This document shows, in pieces, positions 8,766 through 16,530 of a DNA stretch of 64,000 bases (its first letter is position 1; every line of letters starts with the position of its first letter). The notes under the pieces are model-generated. The model did no database searches, had not been told where the DNA came from, and was given only the letters and a program-made list of their open reading frames with translations. Made by a program: the position numbers and the translations under genes. This DNA is from Bibersteinia trehalosi (lineage in GTDB: Bacteria; Pseudomonadota; Gammaproteobacteria; Enterobacterales; Pasteurellaceae): positions 310,001 through 374,000 of the forward strand of contig NZ_SMAM01000001.1 of assembly GCF_004346205.1 (NCBI RefSeq), given 5' to 3'.

Positions 8766-9204
8766 GTTACTTTTCTTTGCTTCGCCAAAGAAAAGTAACC
8801 AAAAGAAAGGCGACCCGAGCAAAATTGCTTATCCGCCCTTTGTTGCGATTTTCTTAACGGAAAATTTGTAAACTCGCCAACTACGTTGGCTCAAACAGTA
8901 CAAATTTTCCTAAAAACCGCAAGTCGGTCGGGCAATTTTGATGGGACAAACGGTGCACTATTCGAGGTTTTTTACAAAATCTATTTTGCAAAATTTTTAT
9001 TAAAAATCACCGCTTGTTACGACCGATCGGGTTCCCTTCTGAACCGCCTGAGCGACTTTGAATTTGCAGGAAAAATTCCTTGTTTGAGCCGTCAGGCGAG
9101 TTTGGAATTTTTCCGTTAAGCAAATTCAAACAAAGCGAAGATCTGCGGTTCAGCAGGGCGTGCTTTCTTTTGCTACTTTTCTTTGCACGAGCAAAGAAAA
9201 GTAG
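8766..9204. repeat. 439-bp palindromic MITE-like element between purD and purE
   Basis: The element begins with a hairpin GTTACTTTTCTTTGC...GCAAAGAAAAGTAAC-like block (8766-8799) and ends with an inverted copy (9173-9204). The inverted termini extend inward over the AAAAGAAAG block, giving imperfect terminal inverted repeats of about 45 bases. It encodes no convincing protein: the short frames inside it are low in sense. It carries a perfect uptake core at 9009-9017. It fills nearly all of the 512-base purD-purE spacer. No transposase is present, so if mobile it would move in trans. Confidence 0.75.
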
Positions 9205-9225
9205 AGAGTATTTCAAAGTGAGAGA

Positions 9226-10485
9226 TTAATTTCTCTGTAAATCCTTCCCAAACCCAATATCTCTCCGATAAAACGACTTCTCAATCTTCACTTTTTCAAG
9301 CAATTCATACACTGCTTTGCGTGCTGAAATGAGATCATCTTGTTGGGTAGTAACCATTAAAATACGCCCACCGTTTGCGGTGAGTTTGCCGTCTTTTTCG
9401 GCCACACCAGCAAAACAGACATTCTCCATTGGGAAATCATCGGCAAAATGGATTTTCATTCCTTTGGCGTAATCTTGTGGATAGCCTTCTGCGGCAACGA
9501 TAACACCTAATGATGTTTTGTTGGAAAGTTTGACATCAATATCGCTTTTCGCAAGATGAGCTGAAACTAAATCAAAGAAATCGGTTTCAATTAACGGCAG
9601 TAAAATTTGTGTTTCAGGATCGCCAAAGCGAGCGTTAAATTCAATCACTTTAATGCCACTTTGTGTTTGCATTAGCCCAGCATAAAGAACACCAGTATAA
9701 GGCGTGCCTTCTTTCACTAATTGGGCGAGCAATGGACGTAGTACCTTATTCATAATTTCTTGCTCAATAGCACTATCCACCCATTGCAATGGTGAATAAG
9801 CCCCCATTCCGCCTGTATTTGATCCCTCATCATTGTCGTAAGCACGCTTGTAATCACGAGCAAAACCAATCGGGATAATGTGTTCGCCGTTTACCAATAT
9901 GAAAAACGAGAGTTCTTCGCCTGTCATAAATTCTTCAATCACCACCGGACTATTCAGATCTATCATCATTTCACGTACGGTATTTTTGGCTTCTTCTAAG
10001 GTTTGAGCGATAACAACGCCTTTACCTGCGGCTAAACCGTCTTGCTTGATTACGATAGGCATTGATTGGCTTTCAAGGTAAGCGGTAGCTTTTTCCAACT
10101 CTTTTGCAGAAAAAGATTGATAACTTGCGGTCGGTACATTGGCTCTATCCATCACACCTTTGGCAAAGGCTTTTGAAGACTCCATTTGTGCCGCATATTG
10201 GGTTGGCCCTACGATGGGCAAATGATGAGCATTGAAATCGTCCACAATCCCTTCTGAGAGAGGCACTTCTGGCCCAACGAAAGTGAATGCGATATGGTTT
10301 TCTGCAACAAATTGACGGAGTGCAGGGAAGTCAGTGATGCCGATATTGACGCATTCAATTTTACTTGATGGCATACCAGCGTTGCCTGGTGCAACAAAAA
10401 CGTTTGCGACTTTCGGGCTACGTTCAAATGCTTTGGCTATGGCGTGTTCACGACCCCCTGAGCCGATAATGAGCACATTGTTCAT
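9226..10485 (-). CDS. purD: Phosphoribosylamine-glycine ligase (GAR synthetase)
   Basis: An ATP-grasp ligase joining glycine to phosphoribosylamine in the second step of purine synthesis. The protein is 419 aa. N-terminal VLIIGSGGREHAIAKAF, ATP-grasp motifs KQDGLAAGKGV and SNTGGMGAYSP, and the metal-binding EFNARFGDPETQ are all clear. FYRRDIGFGKD at the C terminus resembles the Streptococcus/Lactobacillus form (FYRHDIG) more than E. coli (CFCRKDIGW). The upstream spacer to purH holds a palindromic repeat of about 158 bases. Confidence 0.96.
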   Translation of the reverse strand: MNNVLIIGSGGREHAIAKAFERSPKVANVFVAPGNAGMPSSKIECVNIGITDFPALRQFVAENHIAFTFVGPEVPLSEGIVDDFNAHHLPIVGPTQYAAQMESSKAFAKGVMDRANVPTASYQSFSAKELEKATAYLESQSMPIVIKQDGLAAGKGVVIAQTLEEAKNTVREMMIDLNSPVVIEEFMTGEELSFFILVNGEHIIPIGFARDYKRAYDNDEGSNTGGMGAYSPLQWVDSAIEQEIMNKVLRPLLAQLVKEGTPYTGVLYAGLMQTQSGIKVIEFNARFGDPETQILLPLIETDFFDLVSAHLAKSDIDVKLSNKTSLGVIVAAEGYPQDYAKGMKIHFADDFPMENVCFAGVAEKDGKLTANGGRILMVTTQQDDLISARKAVYELLEKVKIEKSFYRRDIGFGKDLQRN

Positions 10486-10506
10486 ATTATAAATTCTCCT
10501 AAAAAT

Positions 10507-10664
10507 CCCTCTCCCTTTTAAGGGAGAGGGTGGAGCAAATTCATAGAATTTGCGGAGGGAGAGGGATTTGCAAAATTTTTGCGGAAAACTACCGCTTGTT
10601 ACCCTCTCTCTGCCAAAATTGCTGAATGCAATTTTGCCTGTCTCTCTCCCTAAAAGGGAGAGAG
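10507..10664. repeat. Composite palindromic repeat between purH and purD
   Basis: The block opens with CCCTCTCCCTTTTAAGGGAGAGGG, continues through AGCAAATTC...GAATTTGC, and closes with CTCTCTCCCTAAAAGGGAGAGAG. A closely similar block stands between purM and purN (12918-13042). This copy carries about 33 extra bases holding a perfect uptake core (complement of 10591-10599). Several nested hairpins would form in the transcript. Confidence 0.8.
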
Positions 10665-10671
10665 TAAATGA

Positions 10672-12270
10672 TTAGTGTCTAAAATGACGAATCCCTGTTT
10701 TCACCATAGCGATATTGTGTGCGTTACACACGGCAACCGAATCCGCATCTTTAATTGAGCCACCTGGTTGAATAACAGCGGTTACGCCATAGTCTTTTGC
10801 CATTTCCATCGTATCGCCCATTGGGAAGAAAGCATCGCTAGCAAGCACTAACGGCTGTTCGTTAAATAATGGATGCGCTTTGGCTTGTTCAAGGGCGATA
10901 TGCGCCGCACCAACACGGTTCATTTGCCCAGCACCGATACCAAGTGTCATATAACTATTACCCACGACAATCGCATTACTTTTCACGTGTTTGCAGACAC
11001 GCATGGTGAAGTTAAGTGCGTGAAGTTCTGCGGTATTTGGTGTGCGTTCGGTCATCAATTCCCATTCTGCTGGTAGGCTGTTTGGGGTGTCTTTATGTAA
11101 GTCGTTTGAGTGGTCTGCACTTTGCTCTAAAATGCCGCCGTTTACAGACACAAATTCACGCTCGTAAGAGCGATCTTTTGCCGAGAAATCCAACGTCATT
11201 AAGCGGATATTTTTCTTTTGCGAAAGTAGTGCAAAAGCTTCATCATCAAAATGTGGTGCGATGATGATTTCTAAGAAAATGTTGTGCAATTTCTCTGCAA
11301 GCGTAAGAGTAACAGGGCGGTTTAATACGATAATACCACCGAAGATAGACACAGGATCGGCTGCATAGCAACGGTCAAAGGCTGTATTGATCTCATCGCC
11401 AATTGCCACGCCACAAGGGTTCATATGCTTAACGGCAACTGCACAAGGTTCATCAAATTCTCGGGCAATTTTGATTGCGGCATCGGCATCTTTGATATTG
11501 TTGTAAGAAAGCGCTTTGCCGTGTAATTGGGTTGCATTTGCTAATGAAAATTGAGGGGCGAACACGCTCGTGTAGAAATTCGCTTGTTGATGGCTGTTTT
11601 CGCCATAGCGTAAAGTCTGTTTGTTGGAATAGGCAAGGGTTAAGTGATCCCATTCATTTTTCGGGAAATCCACTTCGTTGTTAGCCTGTTCACGTGCAAG
11701 ATATTCACCAATTAAGCTATCGTAATGTGCGGTTAATTGATACACCTTACGAGCTAAGTATTGACGGAAAGCAAGGCTGGTCTCGCCATTTTGTTCTAAT
11801 TGTGAGATTAAGGTTGGGTAGTCCGCAGGATCGGTGACCACAGTAACAGAACGATGATTTTTTGCCGCACTGCGTAGCATTGAAGGGCCACCAATATCAA
11901 TGTTTTCAATGGCTAAATCAAAGGTACAATCAGGGCGTTCAATGGTTTGACGGAAAGGGTAGAGATTGACAATTACATAATCAATATGAGCAATTTGATG
12001 TTCGGTCATCGCTTTTTGGTGTTCGGCATTGTCTCGCACGCCAAGCAAACCACCGTGAATTTTAGGGTGAAGTGTTTTTACTCTACCGTCCATCATTTCA
12101 GGGAAACCAGTGTAACTATCCACACTTTGCACAGGGATACCTGCATCTTTAATCGTTTGGAATGTCCCGCCAGTGGAAAGTAAGATAATGCCTTGTTTAA
12201 CAAGTGCATTGGCTACATCTAACACGCCAGTTTTGTCAGAAAGGCTAAGAAGTGCGTATTGTTGAGTCAT
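10672..12270 (-). CDS. purH: Bifunctional AICAR transformylase / IMP cyclohydrolase
   Basis: Catalyses the last two steps of IMP synthesis. The protein is 532 aa. An N-terminal MGS-like cyclohydrolase domain (ALLSLSDKTG, STGGT, TGFPEMMDGRVKTLHPKIHGG) is followed by the AICARFT domain with KHMNPCGVA (catalytic Lys-His), KHVKSNAIVV and GAGQMNRVGAA. The ending TGIRHFRH and the segment LHNIFLEIIIAPHF are the Bacillus/Streptococcus type; E. coli ends TDMRHFRH. It lies in the purine cluster between purN and purD, each junction carrying a different palindromic repeat. Confidence 0.97.
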   Translation of the reverse strand: MTQQYALLSLSDKTGVLDVANALVKQGIILLSTGGTFQTIKDAGIPVQSVDSYTGFPEMMDGRVKTLHPKIHGGLLGVRDNAEHQKAMTEHQIAHIDYVIVNLYPFRQTIERPDCTFDLAIENIDIGGPSMLRSAAKNHRSVTVVTDPADYPTLISQLEQNGETSLAFRQYLARKVYQLTAHYDSLIGEYLAREQANNEVDFPKNEWDHLTLAYSNKQTLRYGENSHQQANFYTSVFAPQFSLANATQLHGKALSYNNIKDADAAIKIAREFDEPCAVAVKHMNPCGVAIGDEINTAFDRCYAADPVSIFGGIIVLNRPVTLTLAEKLHNIFLEIIIAPHFDDEAFALLSQKKNIRLMTLDFSAKDRSYEREFVSVNGGILEQSADHSNDLHKDTPNSLPAEWELMTERTPNTAELHALNFTMRVCKHVKSNAIVVGNSYMTLGIGAGQMNRVGAAHIALEQAKAHPLFNEQPLVLASDAFFPMGDTMEMAKDYGVTAVIQPGGSIKDADSVAVCNAHNIAMVKTGIRHFRH

Positions 12271-12301
12271 TAAAAATTCCTGTGTATCAATTTGAATGAA
12301 T

Positions 12302-12325
12302 GGGCGTATGCAATACGCCCCTACA
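12302..12325. repeat. Short palindromic repeat (GTAGGGGCG family)
   Basis: GGGCGTATGCAATACGCCC followed by CTACA is a near-perfect palindrome between purN and purH. Related blocks ending CCCCTACA or CCCTACA occur at 15553-15628 and 42509-42558, which marks it as a dispersed family. Confidence 0.7.
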
Positions 12326-12327
12326 AT

Positions 12328-12894
12328 TTATCGTTGTGAAACAATCTGCTGAATCGTTTTCGGATAAAGCTGATGTTCAATTTTATGGATTTCATTGGCA
12401 AGTTGATCTTGCGTCCAATTTGGATCGATTGTTAAAGCTTGTTGAGCAATAATAGGACCAGTATCCACACCACTATCGACCCAATGGATTGTCACCCCAG
12501 TTTCAGCTACTTTAGCACGGAACGCATCGCCAATTGCATCTGGCGTACCACCAAAGGCTGGAAGTAGAGAAGGGTGAATGTTGATAATTTGATTTGGATA
12601 GGCTTCGAGCATTGTGTTACCTAAAATTCGCATAAAGCCTGCTAAAATAACCAAATTGATCTGTTTTGGTTGCAAATAGGCAACGACTTGTTGCTCCCAC
12701 TCTGTGCGAGTAATGCCTTGACGAGCAAGTACGAAGCAATCAATATTGGCAATCTTGGCACGCTCAATCACATAGGCTTGTGGTTGGTCGCAAATAATAC
12801 AAGCAATTTTTGCAGAAATATCGCCATTTTGTACCGCTTGAATAATCGCTTGTACATTTGAGCCGTTACCAGAGGCGAAAAGGGCTAGGTTCAT
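12328..12894 (-). CDS. purN: Phosphoribosylglycinamide formyltransferase
   Basis: Transfers a formyl group from 10-formyl-tetrahydrofolate to GAR. The protein is 188 aa. FASGNGSNVQAI at the N terminus, the catalytic core NIHPSLLPAFGG and the WVDSGVDTGPIIAQ segment are visible. E. coli PurN is about 212 aa with a C-terminal extension that is absent here. Length and wording (IICDQPQAYVIERA, HKIEHQLYP) match Bacillus PurN (about 195 aa) much better. The gene lies between purM and purH in the purine cluster. Confidence 0.95.
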   Translation of the reverse strand: MNLALFASGNGSNVQAIIQAVQNGDISAKIACIICDQPQAYVIERAKIANIDCFVLARQGITRTEWEQQVVAYLQPKQINLVILAGFMRILGNTMLEAYPNQIINIHPSLLPAFGGTPDAIGDAFRAKVAETGVTIHWVDSGVDTGPIIAQQALTIDPNWTQDQLANEIHKIEHQLYPKTIQQIVSQR

Positions 12895-12917
12895 TTGGGG
12901 TATTATCTCCTGTTATT

Positions 12918-13042
12918 CCCTCTCCCTTTGGGGAGAGGGTGGAGCAAATTCGTAGAATTTGCGGAGGGAGAGGGGATAACCCTCTCTCTGCCAAAATTGC
13001 TAAACGCAATTTTGCCTGTCTCTCTCCCTAGAAGGGAGAGAG
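12918..13042. repeat. Composite palindromic repeat between purM and purN
   Basis: This is the shorter sister of the 10507-10664 block: the same CCCTCTCCC...GGGAGAGGG opening, AGCAAATTC/GAATTTGC middle and CTCTCTCCC...GGGAGAGAG close, but without the uptake-signal segment. Confidence 0.8.
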
Positions 13043-13050
13043 TATAAATA

Positions 13051-14076
13051 TTATTTAATTAAACGCACCGTCGCAGTTTCATCTGCAACGACTTTACCCA
13101 CCACTTTTGCACTTGGTACTTGGCTTAATACGCTGTCCACATTTTCCGCAGGCACAGCAATCACCATACCTAAGCCCATATTGAACACTTGATACATTTC
13201 ATCTTCTGCGATGTTGCCGAGTTCTTGAATGGTTTGGAACACAAGTGGAATATCCCACGAGCCAAGTTTAATTTCGGCACATAAGCCGTCTGCGAACATT
13301 CTTGGCACATTTTCATAAAAACCACCGCCAGTGATATGAGAAATGCCGTGAATTAAGCCTTGTTGCACCAGAGGTAATACCTCTTTTACATAAATTTTGG
13401 TAGGGGTGAGTAGGGTGTCAATGAGTGTGCTTCCGTCAGCAAGTTTATCGTCAAATTGCCAGTTATGGTCTTTGAAGAAGACTTTGCGCACCAGTGAAAA
13501 ACCATTTGAATGCACGCCTGAGCTTGGCAAGCCGATTAACACATCGCCTGCGACCACTTGGTTACGGTCAAAAAGTTTGGCTTTATCACCAATCCCCACA
13601 CAGAAACCTGCAAGATCAAATTCATCTTCTTTATAGAGATCAGGCATTTCAGCGGTTTCGCCACCAATTAATGCCGCACCTGCTTGCACACAACCTTCGG
13701 CAACGCCAGCCACCATTTGCTCAATCTTAGCAGGATCATTTTTGCCTACGGCTAAGTAATCTAAGAAAAAGAGAGGCTCTGCACCTTGTGCTAACACATC
13801 GTTTACGCACATTGCCACACAATCAATCCCAACGGTATTTAAAATACCTGATTGTTGGGCAAGCAAAATTTTTGTACCGACACCGTCCGTGCCACTGACT
13901 AAAACAGGCTCTTCAAATTTGTGCCCAGCAAGGGAAAATAAGCCTCCAAAACCACCGATTTGGGAAAGCACTTCGGGGCGGTTGGTGCGTTCAATATGGC
14001 GTTTCATTCGTTTAACGGCTTCGTAGCCTTGTTCAATGTTCACACCAGAAGCACTGTATGCGTTACTCATCGACAT
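13051..14076 (-). CDS. purM: Phosphoribosylformylglycinamidine cyclo-ligase (AIR synthetase)
   Basis: Closes the imidazole ring to give AIR, using ATP. The protein is 341 aa. Family signatures are [46 protein letters not shown] and [13 protein letters not shown]. The N-terminal [14 protein letters not shown] matches the Bacillus protein closely and differs from the E. coli one. The start overlaps the end of purF by 14 bases (an ATG two codons in still overlaps by 8), so purF and purM are translationally coupled, as in Gram-positive pur operons. Confidence 0.97.
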   Translation of the reverse strand: MSMSNAYSASGVNIEQGYEAVKRMKRHIERTNRPEVLSQIGGFGGLFSLAGHKFEEPVLVSGTDGVGTKILLAQQSGILNTVGIDCVAMCVNDVLAQGAEPLFFLDYLAVGKNDPAKIEQMVAGVAEGCVQAGAALIGGETAEMPDLYKEDEFDLAGFCVGIGDKAKLFDRNQVVAGDVLIGLPSSGVHSNGFSLVRKVFFKDHNWQFDDKLADGSTLIDTLLTPTKIYVKEVLPLVQQGLIHGISHITGGGFYENVPRMFADGLCAEIKLGSWDIPLVFQTIQELGNIAEDEMYQVFNMGLGMVIAVPAENVDSVLSQVPSAKVVGKVVADETATVRLIK

Positions 14077-15544
14077 TTTCTCCGTTTAAAATTTGGCGTT
14101 GGACTAGGGTTAATTGGCTCTCTAATTGAGCTTGATAATCGCATAATTCAGCGGGGTATTCTCCGGTGAAAGCGGCAACACATAGGCCGTTATTTGGTGC
14201 ATCAAATTTTGTACCAATTCCTTCAATTAGACCTTGCACAGAAAGGAAACCTAAGCTATCACAGCCGAGATATTCCACCATTTCACTATGTGTTTTATTC
14301 GCGGCGAGCAATTCGCCACTGGTACTCATATCAATCCCATAGAAATTGGGGAAACGAAATGGCGGGCTAGCAATGCGTAGATGAATCTCTTTTGCCCCTG
14401 CTTCACGCAGTAACTGTACAATGCGCTTACAAGTTGTACCGCGTACGATAGAATCATCTACTAAAACGATAGATTTTCCACGGACTACACTGTTTACGGC
14501 AGAAAGTTTTTTACGTACTCCTTGTTCTCGTAAGGCTTGAGTAGGCGCAATAAAAGTTCGTGCGACGTATTGGTTTTTGATCAACCCCATTTCATAAGGC
14601 AAACCTGATTCTTCTGCATAGCCACTTGCGGCAGAAAGTGAAGAGTTCGGCACTCCAACGACCATGTCCGCAAGCGGAGCAGGGCACTCCCGTGCTAATA
14701 CCTTACCAGTTTCTTTACGTACAGAATGGACATTAATACCGGCAATATCAGAATCAGGGCGAGCAAAATAGATATATTCCATTGCTTCAATTGCTACTTG
14801 CGTTTCATGGGTATATTGCTCAAGCCGAATACCATCATTGTTAATGACGACATATTGACCAGCATGGACGTTACCCACAAATTTTGCCCCGATAGTATCA
14901 AGTGCACAGGTTTCACTTGCTAGCACATATGCACCATTAGATAATTGCCCAATAGCAAGAGGGCGGAATGCATTTCTATCTACAGCGCCCATTAAGCCAT
15001 CATTGGTTAAAATGACATAGTTAAAACCACCACGCAGCTGAGCAAGCGATTCTGCAAGTTTTTGCTCAAAACCAACCGCTTGACTTTGACGGATTAAATG
15101 GATTAACACCTCGCTATCACTGGTAGCATGAAAGACTGCACCGTTTTGTTCTAATTGCTTACGTAACGTTCTAGCATTAGTGATATTACCATTATGCGCA
15201 ATTGCTATGTTTTGATCATGAAAGCGAAATAAAAATGGTTGCACATTCACTAAATCGTCTGAACCGCCACAAGTCGCATATCGAACATGACCAATGCCAT
15301 TATTGCCCTTTAATGTGCCAAGGACATTGGGATCTTCAAATACCTGGCTGAGTAAACCAATACCACTATATTGATGAAAGTCTGCTTTTTGCGAAGTAAC
15401 AATCCCGGCGCCTTCTTGCCCACGATGTTGTAGTGAATGTAAGCCATAATAGACAATTTGATTTGCATCTTCGTGTCCCCAAACACCGAAGATACCGCAC
15501 TCTTCATTTAATGAGCGAGAGTGTTCATATTCGTATTCAAACAT
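14063..15544 (-). CDS. purF: Amidophosphoribosyltransferase (Gram-positive type)
   Basis: Commits PRPP to purine synthesis with glutamine as nitrogen donor. The protein is 493 aa. Unlike E. coli PurF, whose catalytic Cys follows the initiator Met, a propeptide [15 protein letters not shown] precedes Cys16 in [14 protein letters not shown], as in Bacillus and Streptococcus. The PRPP loop [12 protein letters not shown] is intact. The Cys ligands of the B. subtilis 4Fe-4S cluster appear lost: the matching places read [20 protein letters not shown] and NNGLCVAAF, leaving at most one Cys. Maturation by removal of the propeptide is inferred from the family. Confidence 0.96.
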   Translation of the reverse strand: MFEYEYEHSRSLNEECGIFGVWGHEDANQIVYYGLHSLQHRGQEGAGIVTSQKADFHQYSGIGLLSQVFEDPNVLGTLKGNNGIGHVRYATCGGSDDLVNVQPFLFRFHDQNIAIAHNGNITNARTLRKQLEQNGAVFHATSDSEVLIHLIRQSQAVGFEQKLAESLAQLRGGFNYVILTNDGLMGAVDRNAFRPLAIGQLSNGAYVLASETCALDTIGAKFVGNVHAGQYVVINNDGIRLEQYTHETQVAIEAMEYIYFARPDSDIAGINVHSVRKETGKVLARECPAPLADMVVGVPNSSLSAASGYAEESGLPYEMGLIKNQYVARTFIAPTQALREQGVRKKLSAVNSVVRGKSIVLVDDSIVRGTTCKRIVQLLREAGAKEIHLRIASPPFRFPNFYGIDMSTSGELLAANKTHSEMVEYLGCDSLGFLSVQGLIEGIGTKFDAPNNGLCVAAFTGEYPAELCDYQAQLESQLTLVQRQILNGENVDE

Positions 15545-15552
15545 AAAGTTTC

Positions 15553-15628
15553 CGTAGAGACGAACCGAGGTGTTCGCCCAGATATTTTACCGATGTTTAT
15601 TTGGGCGGGCACATAGGCCGCCCCTACA
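15553..15628. repeat. Palindromic repeat between purC and purF
   Basis: The block starts CGTAGAGACGAACC and ends GGCCGCCCCTACA with internal GGTGTTCGCCC and GGGCGGGC arms; it belongs to the GTAGGGGCG family. It fills the place where purL stands in streptococcal pur operons. Confidence 0.6.
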
Positions 15629-15632
15629 ATAA

Positions 15633-16343
15633 TTAAAGAGAAATATGTTTAGCTAAACGCTCATATACTTCTTGATAAACAGGAATAATATCGCCCAAAT
15701 CACGGCGGAAGTTGTCTTTATCTAATTTTGCTTGGGTCGTTTTATCCCAAAGACGACTGGTATCTGGCGAGATTTCATCGCCTAAAATAATCTGCCCATC
15801 ACTGGTTTTACCAAATTCAAATTTAATATCCACGAGGATAATGCCAATCGCATCAAACAATTCAACCAATTTCTCATTCACTTGGAGAGAGAGTTTTTCA
15901 ATTTCTTGCAGTTCGTCCATTGTCGCAATGCCGAGTGCTGAAAGTTGGCTGTTATTTACCATTGGGTCGCCTAAAGCATCATCTTTATAACAAAATTCTA
16001 CGATAGGGTGGTTAAGTGTTTTCCCCTCTTCCAACCCCATGCGCTTTGCAAATGAACCCGCCACACGGTTACGTACAATGGCTTCAACTGGCACAATAGT
16101 TAATTTGCGTACAATTTGGGAGGTTTCATCAACTTGTTTAACGAATTGGGTGGGAATCTGTTGGGCGTTGAGCCATTGGAAGATAAGTGAAGAGATTTTG
16201 TTGTTTAGTACACCTTTGCCTTCAATTTGTGCTTTTTTTTCGCCGTTAAAGGCGGTCGCTTGGTTAGAATAGACGACGAGCAGTTCTTCAGGATTATCGG
16301 TAGTGTAAAGGGCTTTTGCTTTCCCTTCGTAGAGTTTTTGCAT
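15633..16343 (-). CDS. purC: SAICAR synthetase
   Basis: Joins aspartate to CAIR with ATP. The protein is 236 aa. YEGKAKALY, ATAFNGEKKAQIEGKG, VRNRVAGSFAKRMG and GDEISPDTSRLWD are visible. The ATAFNGEKKA and CYKDDALGDPM stretches match Bacillus PurC, where E. coli has a different ARIEQFDRKG segment. The ATG at 16343 has a GGAG ribosome binding site. It is the first gene of the cluster and lies behind a promoter with two PurR-type operators, divergent from hisC. Confidence 0.97.
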   Translation of the reverse strand: MQKLYEGKAKALYTTDNPEELLVVYSNQATAFNGEKKAQIEGKGVLNNKISSLIFQWLNAQQIPTQFVKQVDETSQIVRKLTIVPVEAIVRNRVAGSFAKRMGLEEGKTLNHPIVEFCYKDDALGDPMVNNSQLSALGIATMDELQEIEKLSLQVNEKLVELFDAIGIILVDIKFEFGKTSDGQIILGDEISPDTSRLWDKTTQAKLDKDNFRRDLGDIIPVYQEVYERLAKHISL

Positions 16344-16377
16344 AAGAAGTTACTCCAGTAGTGAAATGTCTGACGTG

Positions 16378-16407
16378 ATTCTATCACGCAAACGGTTGCG
16401 CATTCAA
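16378..16407 (-). promoter_or_regulatory. purC promoter
   Basis: On the minus strand, TTGAAT (complement of 16402-16407) and TAGAAT (complement of 16378-16383) are separated by 18 bases, with the purC ATG 34 bases past the -10. PurR box 1 fills the spacer. Confidence 0.6.
16386..16401. promoter_or_regulatory. PurR operator 1
   Basis: ACGCAAACGGTTGCGC matches the E. coli PurR consensus (ACGCAAACGTTTNCNT) at nearly every informative position and is palindromic. It lies between the proposed -35 and -10 of purC, the classic place for repression by PurR with hypoxanthine or guanine. Confidence 0.85.
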
Positions 16408-16421
16408 GCAATCGTTTGCTT
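16406..16421. promoter_or_regulatory. PurR operator 2
   Basis: AAGCAATCGTTTGCTT is a second 16-base palindrome of the PurR type. Its start is exactly 20 bases from the first, about two helical turns, so both dimers would sit on the same DNA face. It is nearer to hisC and may also affect that promoter. Confidence 0.75.
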
Positions 16422-16530
16422 TATTTTTTCATTGAGCAATAAAGACGTTTATGGAAGAATAGCCGTACAGTGAGCACAATTCTTTAACAAGCGGTATAAA
16501 AATACCCCAAATTTACTAAAGGAAGACATA

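Noticed and set aside
8886-9216. Short frames of 77 and 69 codons inside the purD-purE spacer
   Set aside because: Both lie on opposite strands within the palindromic element and reflect repeat sequence; such frames are a known source of false small-protein annotations.
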